NCBI GenBank assembly: GCA_025349905.2
Contig: MU624636.1
Location: forward strand, 1-36,946
Source of the DNA: Blastocladiella britannica
Lineage: Eukaryota > Blastocladiomycota > Blastocladiomycetes > Blastocladiales > Blastocladiaceae
Direction: 5' to 3'
Length of the DNA stretch: 36,946 bases
How positions within the stretch are numbered: the stretch's first letter is position 1; each line of letters starts with the position of its first letter. Below the pieces are notes generated by a model. It was not told where the DNA came from. It ran no database searches and worked only from the letters and a program-made list of their open reading frames with translations. Both the position numbers and the translations under genes were made by a program. Shown in pieces: positions 1 to 11,519 of the stretch.

Positions 1-170
1 GAGCAGAAGCGTGGGGCATGACAGGACAGCGGCGGTGGGCGACACAGGGAGCTTCAGGCGCGGCAGAGATGGTGGTTGGATCAGAGGTTGAGTAGTGGCT
101 GCACAGTTATGTGAAACACGCAAGTATTCATTTTTGGACGAAAAACCCAATATTTCCGGTCAGTTTTTAT

Positions 171-2035
171 TCAATTGGACTTTTCGCGCTCGGCGGCTTG
201 TCGCTTGTGCCTATGCCGCTCCAGTTCCATCTTGGCCGCCGCCAGCTGCCGGCCCAGATCTTCCTTGACGTCCTCGAGCTCGCACACCTGGGTCTTGAGC
301 GACCGGTTAAAGAACACGAGCTGCGCATTGACCTTGTGTTCCTCGGCCAGCTTCTTTTGCAGTGCTTCGACTTGCAACGCCTCGGCCTGAACGTGCGATC
401 GGGCCTTGGCCAGATCGTCGTTGGCCTCCTTGTGCTGCACCGTGAGCAGCTCGTACTTTTTCTCCACCTCGTGCACCTTTTGTGTCAGCTCGATCTTGGT
501 GTCCTTGAGCGCAAGCATCTCGGCACTGGAGGTGGCTAGTTTGGCCGCAAACTCGTCGCGCTGCGATAGGATCGACCCGATTTCACCGCTAATGTCGTTG
601 AGCAAGTTTCGTTGCAGGATCGCGCAGCATGGGTTCGTCGGTGGTGGTCGCTACCATGAAATGGGGTGGGTACTTGGTTGATGGAGTCAAAGTACAAAAT
701 AAGAAAAAAGCGTACCGTGAGCTTGAACGCAGCACTGGCGGGGCGACTGCTTTCAGCCGACCCAGTCCCACTACTGGCAAGTCCGCCTCCGCCCGTAGCC
801 GACCCACCCGACGACCGCAGCCCGCGTGCGCCGCCCGAGTGGTCCAGCCCTCCGGACTTGCCAGCCGAACTGGCGCGCGACGTAGTTCCAGAGACGGGCC
901 GCGACTTGCTGGACGCCGACGGAGCGCGCGACCCAGTGCTGCCGCCGCCGCTGCTGCTGCTGGTAGACGAGCGTTTTACGGGCGCCGACTTGACGGACCG
1001 GCTGGCTGTCGCGCGGAGTGCGGACGACGACGGCCGGGACGCTCCGGCGGCAGCAGAGGTCGTGGAAGCAGTGGTGGATGACGAGGAGCGAGGTTTCTTG
1101 GTCGATGCCGACTTGGCTGGCGACCTTGGAGCAGAGGGGGTGCCAGTACTTCCACTGCGTCGCGCCGTGGTGGAGGTCGTCGCGGGCTTGGACGATTTCG
1201 GTGGTGGAGACACTGCTGCTTGCTTTGGTTTGGACGACACCACCGACAGCCCGCCGCCGTCGCCAAACCCAAGGCCAGCGCTCTTGTTACTGCTGGCGCC
1301 GGGCTTGTCAGATGCGGACTTTGAGCGCACATGCTTCGACGACGATGGGGGCTTTTTCGTTGTGTCACCTCGTGATCCAGAATCGCTTGGAGAAGCGGAC
1401 GACCGAAGCACCACCCCCGCTGCCACCATCGATGCCGCTGCCCCTGCCGCAGGCGCCCGGCCATTTACGGATGCTGCTGGTAAAGATGGCGGCTGCGCGT
1501 GCCCTGCAGTAACAGAGCCCGGGGACGTCCGCGCCGCAGCTTGCTGAGATACAGTCAATGGGCCAGACAATGGAGAAGCATTGCTCTTATTGATGCTATT
1601 GCTGGCAGCAGCCGAGGCAAGCGCCGATGTGGCTGCTGCGAGCAGCGACGTTGGTGATGGAACCGACGTTACAGTCGGGACCACTGGCGGCGGCGGCGGC
1701 TTATTTGGAGCCGCTTTCACGGTCGCATTGGTGACGGCAGTAGGTCCAGATGCAGTTACCGCCGCCGCGGCTACGGCAGTTGGTAGTGGTGGTGGGTCCG
1801 CATTCAACGAGATTTTGTTTTGAGCGCCTCCAGCACTGCCCAATGCGATCGACGGCGCAGATAATGAGGGAGGTGTAGGAGCTCCAGTTTGTAGCGCATT
1901 TAGCGACGATCCCGGCGATTTTGTGGTTAAAACTGCTGGTGACGACGATGGTGTTGTCGCTGCGGCTGCAGCTATTGCTCCACTGCCATGATTGCTGCTG
2001 CCGCTCGTTCCAGCCAATGGATCAGTACCAGTCAT
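171..2035 (-). CDS. Ser/Ala/Pro-rich protein with C-terminal coiled coil (unknown function)
   Basis: Two exons, 2035..716 and 650..171, joined in phase 0 across a 65-nt intron with a gtacgc donor and tag acceptor; predicted 599 residues. Residues 1 to about 440 are low complexity: runs of Ala, Ser, Pro, Gly and Thr, with basic patches around KHVRSKSASDK and STKKPRSSSS. Residues about 455-595 form a long charged heptad-rich coiled coil beginning near ISGEIGSILSQRDEF. There is no signal peptide or membrane segment. A basic, Ser/Pro-rich disordered half followed by a coil is common in microtubule- or centrosome-associated proteins, but no family is recognised and that role is only a guess. The acceptor is inferred from an in-frame stop just before it; a later acceptor would shorten the second exon slightly. 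Confidence 0.68.
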
Positions 2036-2187
2036 CTGTATCTTTACACTAATTTATGAATGAAATGTTGGAGGATCCGAATATTCATGCACATGCCAAC
2101 ATGCGAAATGTCGATCCGTTTAATTTTTACGCTTATTTAGGGGAATCCCTTCCAAACGATCAACAATAAAATAGGAGAATATATAAG

Positions 2188-3315
2188 TTAAGCGCGCTTG
2201 CGACGCGTCGCGGTAGTCTCGGCCGCGCCGCCGTCCGCGCGTGCCGTGGTCTTGACTGGCCCATCCTCGGCCACAGCCTCGTCAGCATGGTCATCGTCCT
2301 CCTCGTCGTCGGATCGGTTGTCCTCGGCGCCCGATCCAGTAATGACCTTGGCAATGACGCGCAGGATCAGGTACAGCCACAGTACCAGCAGGATCTGCAG
2401 GATGATCAGCAGCGCCAGGAAAAAGTACCACATCCCAATCGAGACGTAGCGGCCCTCACTTGGCGCCCACCGCATCTCCAGCGTGGCCAGCGACTCGACG
2501 TACACGGACCGAATCAAAAAGTAGTAAATGTAGTGGCGCGAGTACAGCCAGACGCCAACGAAAAGCACAAAAGTCGCGTCGCAAATCGTGCGCCAGTGCA
2601 CATAGTTGAAGCACTTGGCCGAGCACAGGAAAATGTCGCCCACGTCCATGGTCGCAAGCACGGCGCACCCGATCCGCGTGTAATTGGTGTAGTACGACGA
2701 CACAATCAGAGCAATCGTCACAATGTGGTGCACCAGCATTTGAAGGTGGTCCTTGCGCGGCTTTTCAATGTGGATAACAAACAGTTGCTGGATCCAAAAC
2801 GCGCACTGGGCAAGGTAGTAGGCCTTGAAGCTGGCCGAGAGGTACAGGTGAGGTGCATCTATTTTTATATCCTGTTAATCGCAGCAGCAGAAAAGAAAAG
2901 AAAAAAGCAACGTACCCGTCCAAAAGTGAACCGTGTCCTTCCACCACGGTGCGCCCATGGCAAAGTACATGCCGGCACCCCACGACAAAGTGTAGTATAT
3001 CACGAGCCACCCTTGCTCCGAGAACCGGTCGATCATGCTCTTGCGGCATCCCAGGGCTTTACCAACCGGCTTGAGAAAGTAATCAATGACCAGCGCGCGA
3101 GCCAGCGTCCAAGCCAGTACGCCACCGGCAACAAACAAAAAGTCCAAGGGCCCCTTGGCGTAGTACTGGCTGGCAACGGGCCAGGTGGTGTTGGCCTGGG
3201 CCGCAACCGACGGCGCCACCGGGTGCGACGGGGTCAAAAACGCGGAAAATGGGACCGGAGAGGCCGGCAGCAGGTACGACGCGAGAGCCACGGCGCTGAG
3301 GAATGCCAGGGGCAT
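2188..3315 (-). CDS. LAG1: Ceramide synthase (Lag1/Lac1 family, TLC domain)
   Basis: Exons 3315..2916 and 2858..2188 (donor gtacgt, acceptor tag, 57-nt intron) join exactly in frame to give 356 residues. The product should acylate sphingoid bases with fatty acyl-CoA in the ER membrane to make dihydroceramide or phytoceramide. Several hydrophobic helices are visible. The TLC domain follows the junction: DAPHLYL, then KAYYLAQCAFWIQQ, then the Lag motif KDHLQMLVHHIVT with the catalytic His pair at about residues 177-178, then the conserved DVGDIFL segment. The C terminus is a very acidic tail (SDDEEDDDHADE) ending in basic TRRKRA, as in fungal Lag1/Lac1 tails that carry CK2 sites and an ER-retrieval-like end. 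No N-terminal homeobox-like domain is present. The splice site is forced by the WTDxPH motif that spans it. Confidence 0.93.
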
Positions 3316-3340
3316 ATCTATTACGTGTTTATTCGGTTGG

Positions 3341-3553
3341 TTATACGGTGGGCGTCAAGATATGAAGAAAATGCGAACCGATCTGATGGTCGCGGTACAG
3401 CCGCATCAGGGAATTGGGCGACCATTCCTTGGAGTTGGAGGCGGACTTGGCGTGGACCGGCTTGGTGAGAGGCTTTTTTGTCACGTCCGAGACGACGGAG
3501 GTGGGCGTAACGGGTCGCGACGCGTCCGCGGTGGCGGGGCGGCCAGAAGACAT
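3341..3553 (-). CDS. Small conserved-looking hypothetical protein (70 aa)
   Basis: The first good ATG (3553..3551) gives a 70-residue single-exon protein. It begins MSSGRPATADASRPVTP and has a C-terminal segment EWSPNSLMRLYRDHQIGSHF that looks more ordered than the Ser/Thr/Pro-rich front half. The open frame extends upstream to 3685 through a non-ATG codon, but that part resembles 5' leader. The gene is head-to-head with the NOL11-like gene (303 bp between start codons), and its stop lies 25 bp from the start codon of the ceramide synthase gene on the same strand. I do not recognise the family. Its size is compatible with small axonemal inner proteins, but nothing in the sequence proves that. 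Confidence 0.5.
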   Translation of the reverse strand: MSSGRPATADASRPVTPTSVVSDVTKKPLTKPVHAKSASNSKEWSPNSLMRLYRDHQIGSHFLHILTPTV

Positions 3554-3856
3554 GTTAAAATTTGAGAATATGTGTGCTGCGAAAGAGAGGTTGCAGAGGA
3601 GGGCGACCGAGCGGGCGAACGAAACGAAAAAAACAAAGGAATTCGATAAGGCGGGGAAGGTCCGTACGCCGCTGCCAGGACGCATGCGGCCAAATGGGGG
3701 AAGTCCAAAACGTCCAGGTTTTCACACAAAGGTGCAGGACACGGCGACTGATCATGTGCGACGCGGAGACTCAAACTCGCGTTTTTTTTTTCTTTGGCCT
3801 GCAAGATAATCGCCAAGTACGACGGGACAGGCAGCACGGCAGTACAAAAATTAAAC

Positions 3857-6434
3857 ATGATCAGCAAAACCGTCCGATTCACGGACCTGAGCTCGCCCGC
3901 CGCCGGTGTCGCGCCCCTGGTGTGCCCGCTGCCGGCACTGCCGCCATCGACTGCATTGGTGTCGTCGTCATCGTCCTCTTCGGCGGCTGCGCAGCCTACC
4001 TCCGTGCAACCGCGTGTCTTGGTCTCTCTCTCGGGCCACGCGCTCGCCGTCTTTGATGTGCACGACGTCAAGCGCGTCGCGTCGTGGGCCTCGCACCCGC
4101 GCACGGTGCTGGCCGCGTCGCCCGCTATCCATACCGCCGTGCCGCACACGCAAACCGTGATCGCGCCCATTGCCTCTCACATTGACCTGCCCCGCGACCG
4201 CGCTCGCCGCACTATCTGGACCTGGCCCGCTGACCGCGACACGTCAGCGCGCACCGAGGTGGTACTCCACGACACTATTCACGCCGTTCTGGCCCCTTCG
4301 ACGCTGCCGGAGCACTTTTTGGCCGTGCACGAGAAGCCCGCCGTCAGCATTGTCAGCGTGAGCGACCCGACCGCCGCGCCAGTGGTGGTGGAATTGGCCG
4401 TGGACGGCGATGTAGCTGATAACGATGCGTCTCTTGCTGCCCAAGAAGCGAGCAAGGCTGCTGCTGTTGCTACCGCTGCTGCTTCTTCTACGGCACGCGC
4501 ACCTGCTGGGAAAAAGAGCAAAAAATCGATCGCGGCCGCTGCCACCGCCGCTGCCGCTGCTGCCGCCTCTGCCATCCCGGCACCTTCTGTGGAACCCACC
4601 ATTGTCTTTGCCGAGACGTTTACGCACCTGGCATGCACGTACCTGCTCCTCGCGGTCCGCACCCGCACTGCAACGGCTCCGCCTACCATTGTTATTTGCA
4701 ATGTCGACCTCAATGGCGCCGGCATCAATGTCGTGTGGTCTGGCCCGCTACCGCTCCCCGCCAACGGGCCCGCAAACCCGGGCAAGTGGATGCACCTCTC
4801 GTTCCACCCGGCATCACGGCACTTGTCGGTTCTGTACGGACCGGAAGCGAACACGGTGGGTTACGTTGCGTCGTACACGCTGTCATTGTCGGGCGTCGCT
4901 AGCACCTCCACGGTCCCGCTGCCGTCCGATCGCACTCCGCTCCGCGCCGTCTCGCTCTCGAACCGGTACATTGCGGTTCTCTCGCGCCGGACCGCGCCGT
5001 CGACGTCGCCAACTGACAAGTCGCGGTTCGGGATTGACGTGTACGACGGGCGGTTTGGCACCCATCAGTCCGGGACGTTGTTTGACGCGGACTTGGTGGA
5101 GCTGGTGGAGCCCCAGCCGGCCCTTGGCGCGTCTCTGGTGAGCGGCAACGCCAATAATGCTGCCGCCGACCAGGCGTTCAAGAACGTTGTGGCGCAGCTG
5201 GTGGCCGCCGGCGAGGACCACGTGATTGCCAGTCTGGCGCTGCCGGCGGCCAAGCGCGGCCCGTCGCGCGCGATTCTCTTGCGCTGCAACGTCGCTACCA
5301 ACGAGCCCGTCTCGCTGTTGGGTGTCATGGGCCGCAATGCTGCCGATAATGCGACGACTCTGGCGCCTGTTCTCGCCGAGATGCCCGTGTCGGACGACCT
5401 GGGTGCGTGGTCCGCCACCGTCAATGCCGCCACGGCAACCGAGCACGCGTGGATCCGCGAACGCCTACCTACATTGACTTCGGCGAATGCGGTCGAGTCC
5501 GAGTGGGGCGTGCTCTCCCGGAAGCTTGTTGCACTCCAAAACAAGCAGGTTCGTCCTTTCTATTTTTCGTCATATTGCATCGGCTGACAATGTAATATAG
5601 AACCCGGACATTTCCCCCGCGCTCGTCACAGCCCTGATTGGCCATATGTTTGCTCGCCCAGCGCACTACTCGCGTCGAGTTCTCGAATCGCTGCTCGCGC
5701 AGGGTAAGGTGTCTGCCGCCATGTTTTCGCGTCCCGGCGGGCTCTTGGCCGAGCTGGTATCGCCGCCGGTCCCCAACGGCAAGAACGTGGCGCGGCCGAT
5801 TGCTCCGGCGTCGACGCTACAGCTTGCGCTCAAGCACGTGCTCGATGTTCCCGAGGAGCAGCTGGTGCCGCTGGTACTGCGATTGGCCAGCGCGCTTGCG
5901 TGGTATGCCGCCGACGCGGACGCAATGGTGGCCGCCGATCCGCTGGCAACGACCTGGAAGGCGCACGAAACGGCAGCGGTGCTGGGCGCGGTATTGAGGT
6001 ACCCGGTGACGGACGTGTTTGTGCACGCGGCCCTGCGCGCCGACTCGGTCTCGTCCGGCGCGGTCCTGCAGCTGGTCCAGGTGGTCGCCGGGTTGCTGGG
6101 CGCGCCCGATGCGCGGTTTGCCGAGCCCGCGACGCGCTGGATGCACTACATTCTCGACGCACACTTGACCACTATCTTGCTGTCACAGCCGCCTGCAGCC
6201 GTCCGTGAGCAGATCGCGGCCGCTGCTCGCATTGTCGAGCAAAAAGTCAAGGAGACGGAGATTGCTGAGCAGGCGCTGGCTCCGATCGAGTGGCTCTTGC
6301 GCGATGCCCAGCGGGAGGCCGAGCGCCGCGTCGCGTCCGAGGGCGACGTCTACATTGGTCTCGACGGCCGCGAGCGTACGCGCAAGGGTTTGACCAAGAA
6401 GGAGGTGTATGCGATCGAGGTTGTGCGTCTTTAA
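3857..6434 (+). CDS. NOL11: NOL11/UTP8-like nucleolar protein, small-subunit processome
   Basis: Exons 3857..5548 and 5601..6434 (donor gttcgt, acceptor tag, 52-nt intron) give 841 residues in frame. The ATG at 3857 (MISKTVRFTD) is preferred because the upstream extension begins at a non-ATG codon. NOL11 (Utp8 in yeast) is a t-UTP subunit of the SSU processome that supports Pol I transcription and early 18S rRNA processing. The N-terminal part is beta-propeller-like (LVSLSGHALAVFDV, then repeated Val/Thr-rich strands) with a poly-Ala, Lys-rich insert near residues 200-240. The C-terminal part is helical and contains WMHYILDAHLTTILLS, resembling the NOL11 W..LLDAHFT motif. The last residues, YAIEVVRL, resemble the NOL11 end YSIEVLEL. 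Family assignment rests on these C-terminal motifs; the propeller part is poorly conserved. Confidence 0.72.
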
Positions 6435-6761
6435 TACATTTTACCGTATACTTTTGCCTTCTTTCAGGGATATTTCGTGATGCATGAGATGACACAAAAA
6501 TATCGAGCAAGCGCCACTTGTGGCGGTGCGTTGTTTGACTTCATGACCTGCCCAAACTTCTGGGTCATCCATAAATTAGACAGGAAACGGTCGGGAACCA
6601 TTGTCCGTGCGCGCCACCCTAGGACGCGAGCGTGCAAAGAAGTTCTCGGGTCCAACATAAAGACAGGCCGAATTCCCTCGCACGAAATGCCAATTTTTCC
6701 TTCAAGAAAGACGTCCTGTAATCCCATAAAGTCACTGGTCGATACCCTTTTTTTCTTAAGA
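6435..6761. other. Intergenic region between the NOL11-like gene and the vWFD gene
   Basis: 327 bp with no supported gene. It should hold the 3' UTR of the NOL11-like gene and the promoter and 5' UTR of the vWFD gene. An open frame runs through it into the vWFD gene, but the signal peptide starting at 6762 shows that the true start is there. A T-run (tttttttc) lies just before the start codon. No TATA box is obvious. Confidence 0.6.
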
Positions 6762-9199
6762 ATGACCAAAGTTCTCTCCCTCCTGGCCCTTGTGGCCCTT
6801 GCCTCGTCGGCTACGGCCGCTGTCCCGGCCCCTGTCGTCTCCAGTGCTGTAGCGGCTGCCCCTCTGGACCTCGTGTTTGATCTCCCCTCGCTGACGCTCG
6901 ACGGGTCGTCGGTCGGCAAGGTAGTCAAGGTCTCGCTCAAGGAGCAGCCCACGTCGCGCGTGGTCGTGTACTATGACGCGCCCAACACGCGCTTTGACAG
7001 GTGCGCGCTCGAGTTCACGCCCGACAACTACAACAAGCCACAGCCGCTGACCATTGTCGCCGAGCCCGACGCATCATCGGCGCCGGTCGGTGGCGAGCGC
7101 GAGATCTCGGTCGGGTTCACGGCCTACACGGACAAGTGCGACGAGGGCCACTATGGCCGCACCATCACGTACCCCACCAAGCGCACCCCGAGCCCGCCTG
7201 GTCACTGCCAGGTGACGGGTGATCCTCACTACAAGTCGTTTGACAACACTCAGCTGGTTTGTCGTTTTTTGCATTAATTTTGTTTGACTGGACAAAACTG
7301 AGACAAACACATTTGAACAGTACCACTTCCAAGGCACCGGCGACTTTTACCTCATCAAGTCGGACGTGCTGGATGTGCAGGCTCGCCACGCTCCCTACGG
7401 CGCCAACAACAAGGCCAAGGTGATCTGGCAGGTGGCGATCCGCTACGGCGACGCGTCCTTCATTGTCGATGCCAACGACTGGAACACGGCAACATGCGTC
7501 AAGAAGGTCACCCACACCGAGGGCATGACGATCTCGACCACGCGCTCGGGCACCATCACCACCGTCAATGTTGCGCTCAACGCCGGCACCACCATCAAGA
7601 TTGACATTGTCGGCTCCGACATCAAGTACGTTTTCGTCCTTTTTCATTTGGTTCCATCGAGGTCACCAACCGTATGAAAACAAATTTAACAGCCGGTACA
7701 TGAACGTCGACCTCATCCTCGCCGACTACCTGCGCGGCAAGGTGCAGGGACTCTGCGGCACCTACGACGGCGATGCCAAGAACGACATGACGGGCGCCGA
7801 CGGCAAGGTTTACAACAACGCCGGGATTATCAAATACGCTGCCGGCGACATGTTCAACCAGGCGCGCGAGTACAAGGGCTCGGATCTGTACAAGTTTGGC
7901 GAGTCGTGGCGTGTGCCTGACGCCCAGAACATCTTCAACCACGGCGCTGGGTGCGTTGGCAAGAAGCCGCAGCCGATCGGCACGCCCCTCAACCAGTGCG
8001 TGCGGCCCAACCCGGCCACCGTGACGTGCGAGAAGCCGCCGGCTACTACGCTTGTGACGTCGAGCTCGTCCACCACTACCACAGGTGGCGCATACACCAA
8101 GCCGTCGTCTTCGTCGTCGGCCTCAACCACTGGCGCCTACACCAAGTCCAAGTCGACCTCCACTCCTGCGACCGAGTCGACTGCCTCGACCGGCTCGACC
8201 TCGTCCACTGCCTCGACCGGCTCGACCTCGTCCACTGCCTCGACCGGCTCGACCTCGTCCACTGCCTCGACTGGCTCGACCTCGTCCACCTCGTCCACCG
8301 CATCGACTGATTCGACCTCGACCACCGCATCAACTGCTTCGACCTCGACTACCACCCCTGGCGCCTACACCAAGAAGTCGACGACCTCAACGAGCACCAC
8401 CACCTCGGCCAAGCCCACGTACACGCCTCCGACCAAGCCGCACTGCCCCGCACCGATCATTGTCAAGCCGATCCCGATCGGCTACCGCCCTGTCCCGCAG
8501 CTGCCCATCTACGTTCCCGGCCCCGCTCCCTCGCCCGTCGAGCGCCCCCCCGTGCCCGATTGCCCCAAAGCCGAGCTGGAGCGCGCAGTGGCCGAGTGTG
8601 CGCGCAAGATTGCGCCGATCGCCGAGTGCTCGGTGGATGTGCAGCGGTACGTGAGCGCGTGCGAGTCGGACGTGCAGGCGCAGATCAACCCGGAGCTGGT
8701 AATCACTTCGTCCAAGCAAATGTACACGGGCGAGTGCGCGCGCGAGATCCTGGCCCGCGCCGTGCACCCGGACCCGGCGGTCGCCAAGCCCGCACAGGAC
8801 GCGTGCCACAAGTACGCGTTCGGGAACGTTGCGTGCGATGCGCTCTGCCAGCAGTGCACCACCCAGGGGTGCATTCAGTGCAAGGACAATGACAAGTACG
8901 AGGTGCAGAGTGGCAAGTGCGTTGCCCGCGTGCCCGTCAGTTACGCGCCTCAGTACTTTGCCGAGAAGCCGCAGTACAATGCCGTCTCGGACGCCGAGGT
9001 GGTGCCCGTGGTCGCTGGTAACTCGACCGCCGACGTGAACTACAACGCAGCCGCGGCATCGGTCGGCGAGCTATCCACGGATGCGTACGCTGCTGCCGCT
9101 GGCGTGACCCCCAAGGAGGCAGTTCCGTCTAGCGCTGTCCGCTTTGTCGCGTCGTCCGCCCTCGGCCTTGTCGCTCTTGCTGCCTCGCTCATTTTGTAA
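6762..9199 (+). CDS. Secreted, probably GPI-anchored von Willebrand factor type D protein
   Basis: Three exons, 6762..7256, 7321..7625 and 7693..9199, join in frame to 768 residues. The start is set by a clear signal peptide (MTKVLSLLALVALASSATA). A vWFD domain covers about residues 149-345: CQVTGDPHYKSFD at its start, YHFQGTGDFYLI next, and GLCGTYDGDAKNDM near its middle. A Ser/Thr-rich stalk follows, with a 9-residue tandem repeat and three GAYTK motifs, likely heavily O-glycosylated. Then come a Pro-rich segment and a Cys-rich module (CDALCQQCTTQGCIQCKDN). The last residues, SSAVRFVASSALGLVALAASLIL, fit a GPI-attachment signal. The architecture suggests a cell-surface or wall adhesin-like protein. 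Ligand and anchoring are inferred, and no enzymatic domain is seen. Confidence 0.9.
8186..8293 (+). repeat. 27-bp coding minisatellite in the vWFD gene stalk
   Basis: Four head-to-tail 27-bp units start at 8186, 8213, 8240 and 8267; the last is diverged. Each unit encodes nine residues (STGSTSSTA). The first three units are nearly identical at nucleotide level, suggesting recent slippage or unequal crossing over. A looser Ser/Thr-rich continuation runs to about 8360. Confidence 0.9.
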
Positions 9200-9712
9200 T
9201 AGACAACTTTTCTTTTCCTTCAATTTGAGGCGGCAATTTGTTTGAGATCGACAAATCTAACGTCGCGTGCGCATTTTCTTGCAAAGGTCGGTTGCATGCA
9301 AAAAAGAGTAGAAAGATTAACCGCCAGGTTACGTTATTGGTAATGCAGCTCCTCCACGTTATGTCCAAATTGTCTGCTCCCGCGACTTCTCAGTGTGAGG
9401 ATACAGATCCGAGGTCTCAATCCCTGGTTGAGTACCATTTCGTTTCGTTCCGTTCTTTTTTTTTGAGGTGAATTGACCTCAATTTGAAGAAACACGGTGA
9501 AGCGGCAGAGTCCGGTTTGACCGCCTCCACTACTTCTACTATGCGCGTAAACCGCCTATTCTGCTCTTCCTTTCCCGAGTGCACGGCAGAGCATCCCCAA
9601 AGAAAATGAAGTGTTCGGCAGTATATATACCCTCGGCACTCCCCCTCCACAGTTCTGCCAGGATCATTCCAACCCGAATCCAAATCCAAAGACCTTTAAA
9701 TCACTTTTTACA
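9200..9712. other. Intergenic region upstream of cysteine dioxygenase
   Basis: 513 bp without a supported gene. It holds the 3' UTR of the vWFD gene and the promoter of the dioxygenase gene, with a TATA box at 9622. Short runs of T and A occur, and a small stem-loop (ctcaa / ttgag) lies near 9417-9433. I see no conserved RNA. Confidence 0.6.
9622..9630 (+). promoter_or_regulatory. TATA box of the cysteine dioxygenase gene
   Basis: TATATATAC lies about 90 bp upstream of the ATG at 9713, the distance expected for a TATA-driven start with a short 5' UTR. Most other genes here have no such clear element, so this gene may be inducible. The assignment is by sequence only. Confidence 0.6.
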
Positions 9713-10694
9713 ATGTCGAGCACTCTCATGTCAACTGAAGGAGTTTACCTTCCCCACGCCGACTCGGCCATGGCAGTTCCTGATCTCTCTCCACCCCACT
9801 TCAACAACAACCAAAACAAGACCACTGTCGTGCACACTCTTCCATCGCCGCCCACGAGTCCCGGGCTCGTGGATCTGGATGGGGACATGGACGTGGACAG
9901 CACGGGCGTGGCGTCAGAGTCGGACGACGATTCGGCAGTGCCGGTACCCGCCGACATGGCCGAGCTGGTTGCGCTTCTCAAGCAAGAGATGGGACCCAAC
10001 GGTACAAATTTTTTTTTTTTTGGACTTCAAAAAATGTGGTGAAACGGTGGCGCTGACAGGTACATGCCTCGAAACAAAATACACAGGCCTCGACTCGGCG
10101 TCCACCAACATCCCGCGCATTCTGGCGCTCATGGGCAACTACGCATCCAACCCGGCCGACTGGGCCAAGTACGCGCTGTTTGATCCGTGCCGGTACACGC
10201 GCAACCTAGTCGATGACGGCAACGGCAAGTTCAACCTGATGTTGCTGTGCTGGGGCCCTGGCCACACGTCGCCGATCCATGACCACGACAACTCGCACTG
10301 CTGCCTCAAAGTCCTGTCGGGAGCGGTCACCGAGACGCGGTTTGCGTGGCCCGGAGACGGCCGTGCGCCCGAGGGCCATGTGGTTGGGGTTTCGGAAGTG
10401 GTGTGTGAAAAGCAAGCGGGCCTGGTGCGCACGGGCGAGGCGGTGCTGGCCTCGGACGGCGTCGAGTACATGCACGACAAGCTCGGGCTGCACCGCGTCG
10501 CCAACTGCGACTCGGTCGTACCTGCCATCACGCTGCACTTGTACTCGCCCCCGATCCAAATGGCGTCCACGTTCTGCGAGCGGACCGGGAACGCGCGCCC
10601 ATCTGCGCCATGCACCTTCTTTTCCGTCGATGGCGTCCGGGTGCCTGCGTGCACGCCTGCTGGCGTGCCACTGGCCGACCTTCGCAAGGACTGA
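9713..10694 (+). CDS. CDO1: Cysteine dioxygenase (thiol dioxygenase, cupin)
   Basis: Exons 9713..10001 and 10087..10694 give 298 residues. CDO oxidises L-cysteine with O2 to cysteine sulfinate, the first step of cysteine breakdown toward taurine and sulfate. The catalytic core matches animal CDO: iron ligands His161, His163 and His232 (rat 86, 88, 140), Cys168 and Tyr249 in the positions that form the Cys-Tyr cofactor (rat 93, 157), and Arg135 for the substrate carboxylate (rat 60). Spacing between these residues is identical to rat. The first ~97 residues are an extra Ser/Pro/Asp-rich N terminus, disordered in appearance and absent from the 200-residue animal enzyme. A second in-frame acceptor (cag at 10059) would add nine residues; both are possible. 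A TATA box lies upstream. Confidence 0.95.
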
Positions 10695-10890
10695 TCCTCC
10701 TTTCCCTTTTCTTGTATATAAAGCAATACCATCATTCGTTTTTTTTTTTTCCGACCTTTTCATTTGTGATTAAATAAATAAAAATGAATTCAATGCATTG
10801 CGACCCGCATTGCGATACAGCGGACAAAAGAAGTGGAAAAGAAAACGATATCGACAAAGGGGATTGATGGCATAAAGGGGAAAAAATCAT

Positions 10891-11396
<506 letters not shown>

Positions 11397-11519
11397 TGTG
11401 GGTAGTTTTCTGGATGGATGATGAGTCGAGTTGGAATTGACTTGAAAATGCGAAGTGAGAGAGAGAGAGAGAACGCTTTCTCGAGGCTCCTCCGCTACTT
11501 CATACACGTCAATTCAAGA
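11397..11519. promoter_or_regulatory. Divergent promoter region between ATG8 and the Alba gene
   Basis: Only 123 bp separate the two start codons, so both genes must share or overlap promoters. The region contains a (GA)8 run at 11457-11472. No TATA box is visible. Bidirectional use is inferred from the geometry. Confidence 0.55.

Noticed and set aside
1..170. Possible end of another gene at the left window edge
   Set aside because: Too short, with no recognisable protein segment on either strand; it is most likely the 3' flank of the coiled-coil gene.
666..1547. 293-codon plus-strand frame over the low-complexity coiled-coil gene
   Set aside because: Shadow frame rich in Asp, Ala, Pro and Arg. 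The minus-strand model has a plausible intron and a coiled-coil C terminus, so it is preferred, though this is the weakest strand choice in the window.
2287..3468. 393-codon plus-strand frame opposite the ceramide synthase
   Set aside because: Antisense shadow of the two-exon ceramide synthase gene; no family resemblance and an intron of the real gene lies inside it.
9415..9440. tRNA-like or B-box-like stem (5-bp stem with 7-nt loop)
   Set aside because: No partner acceptor, D or T arms and no A box at the right distance. A 5-bp hairpin is expected by chance.
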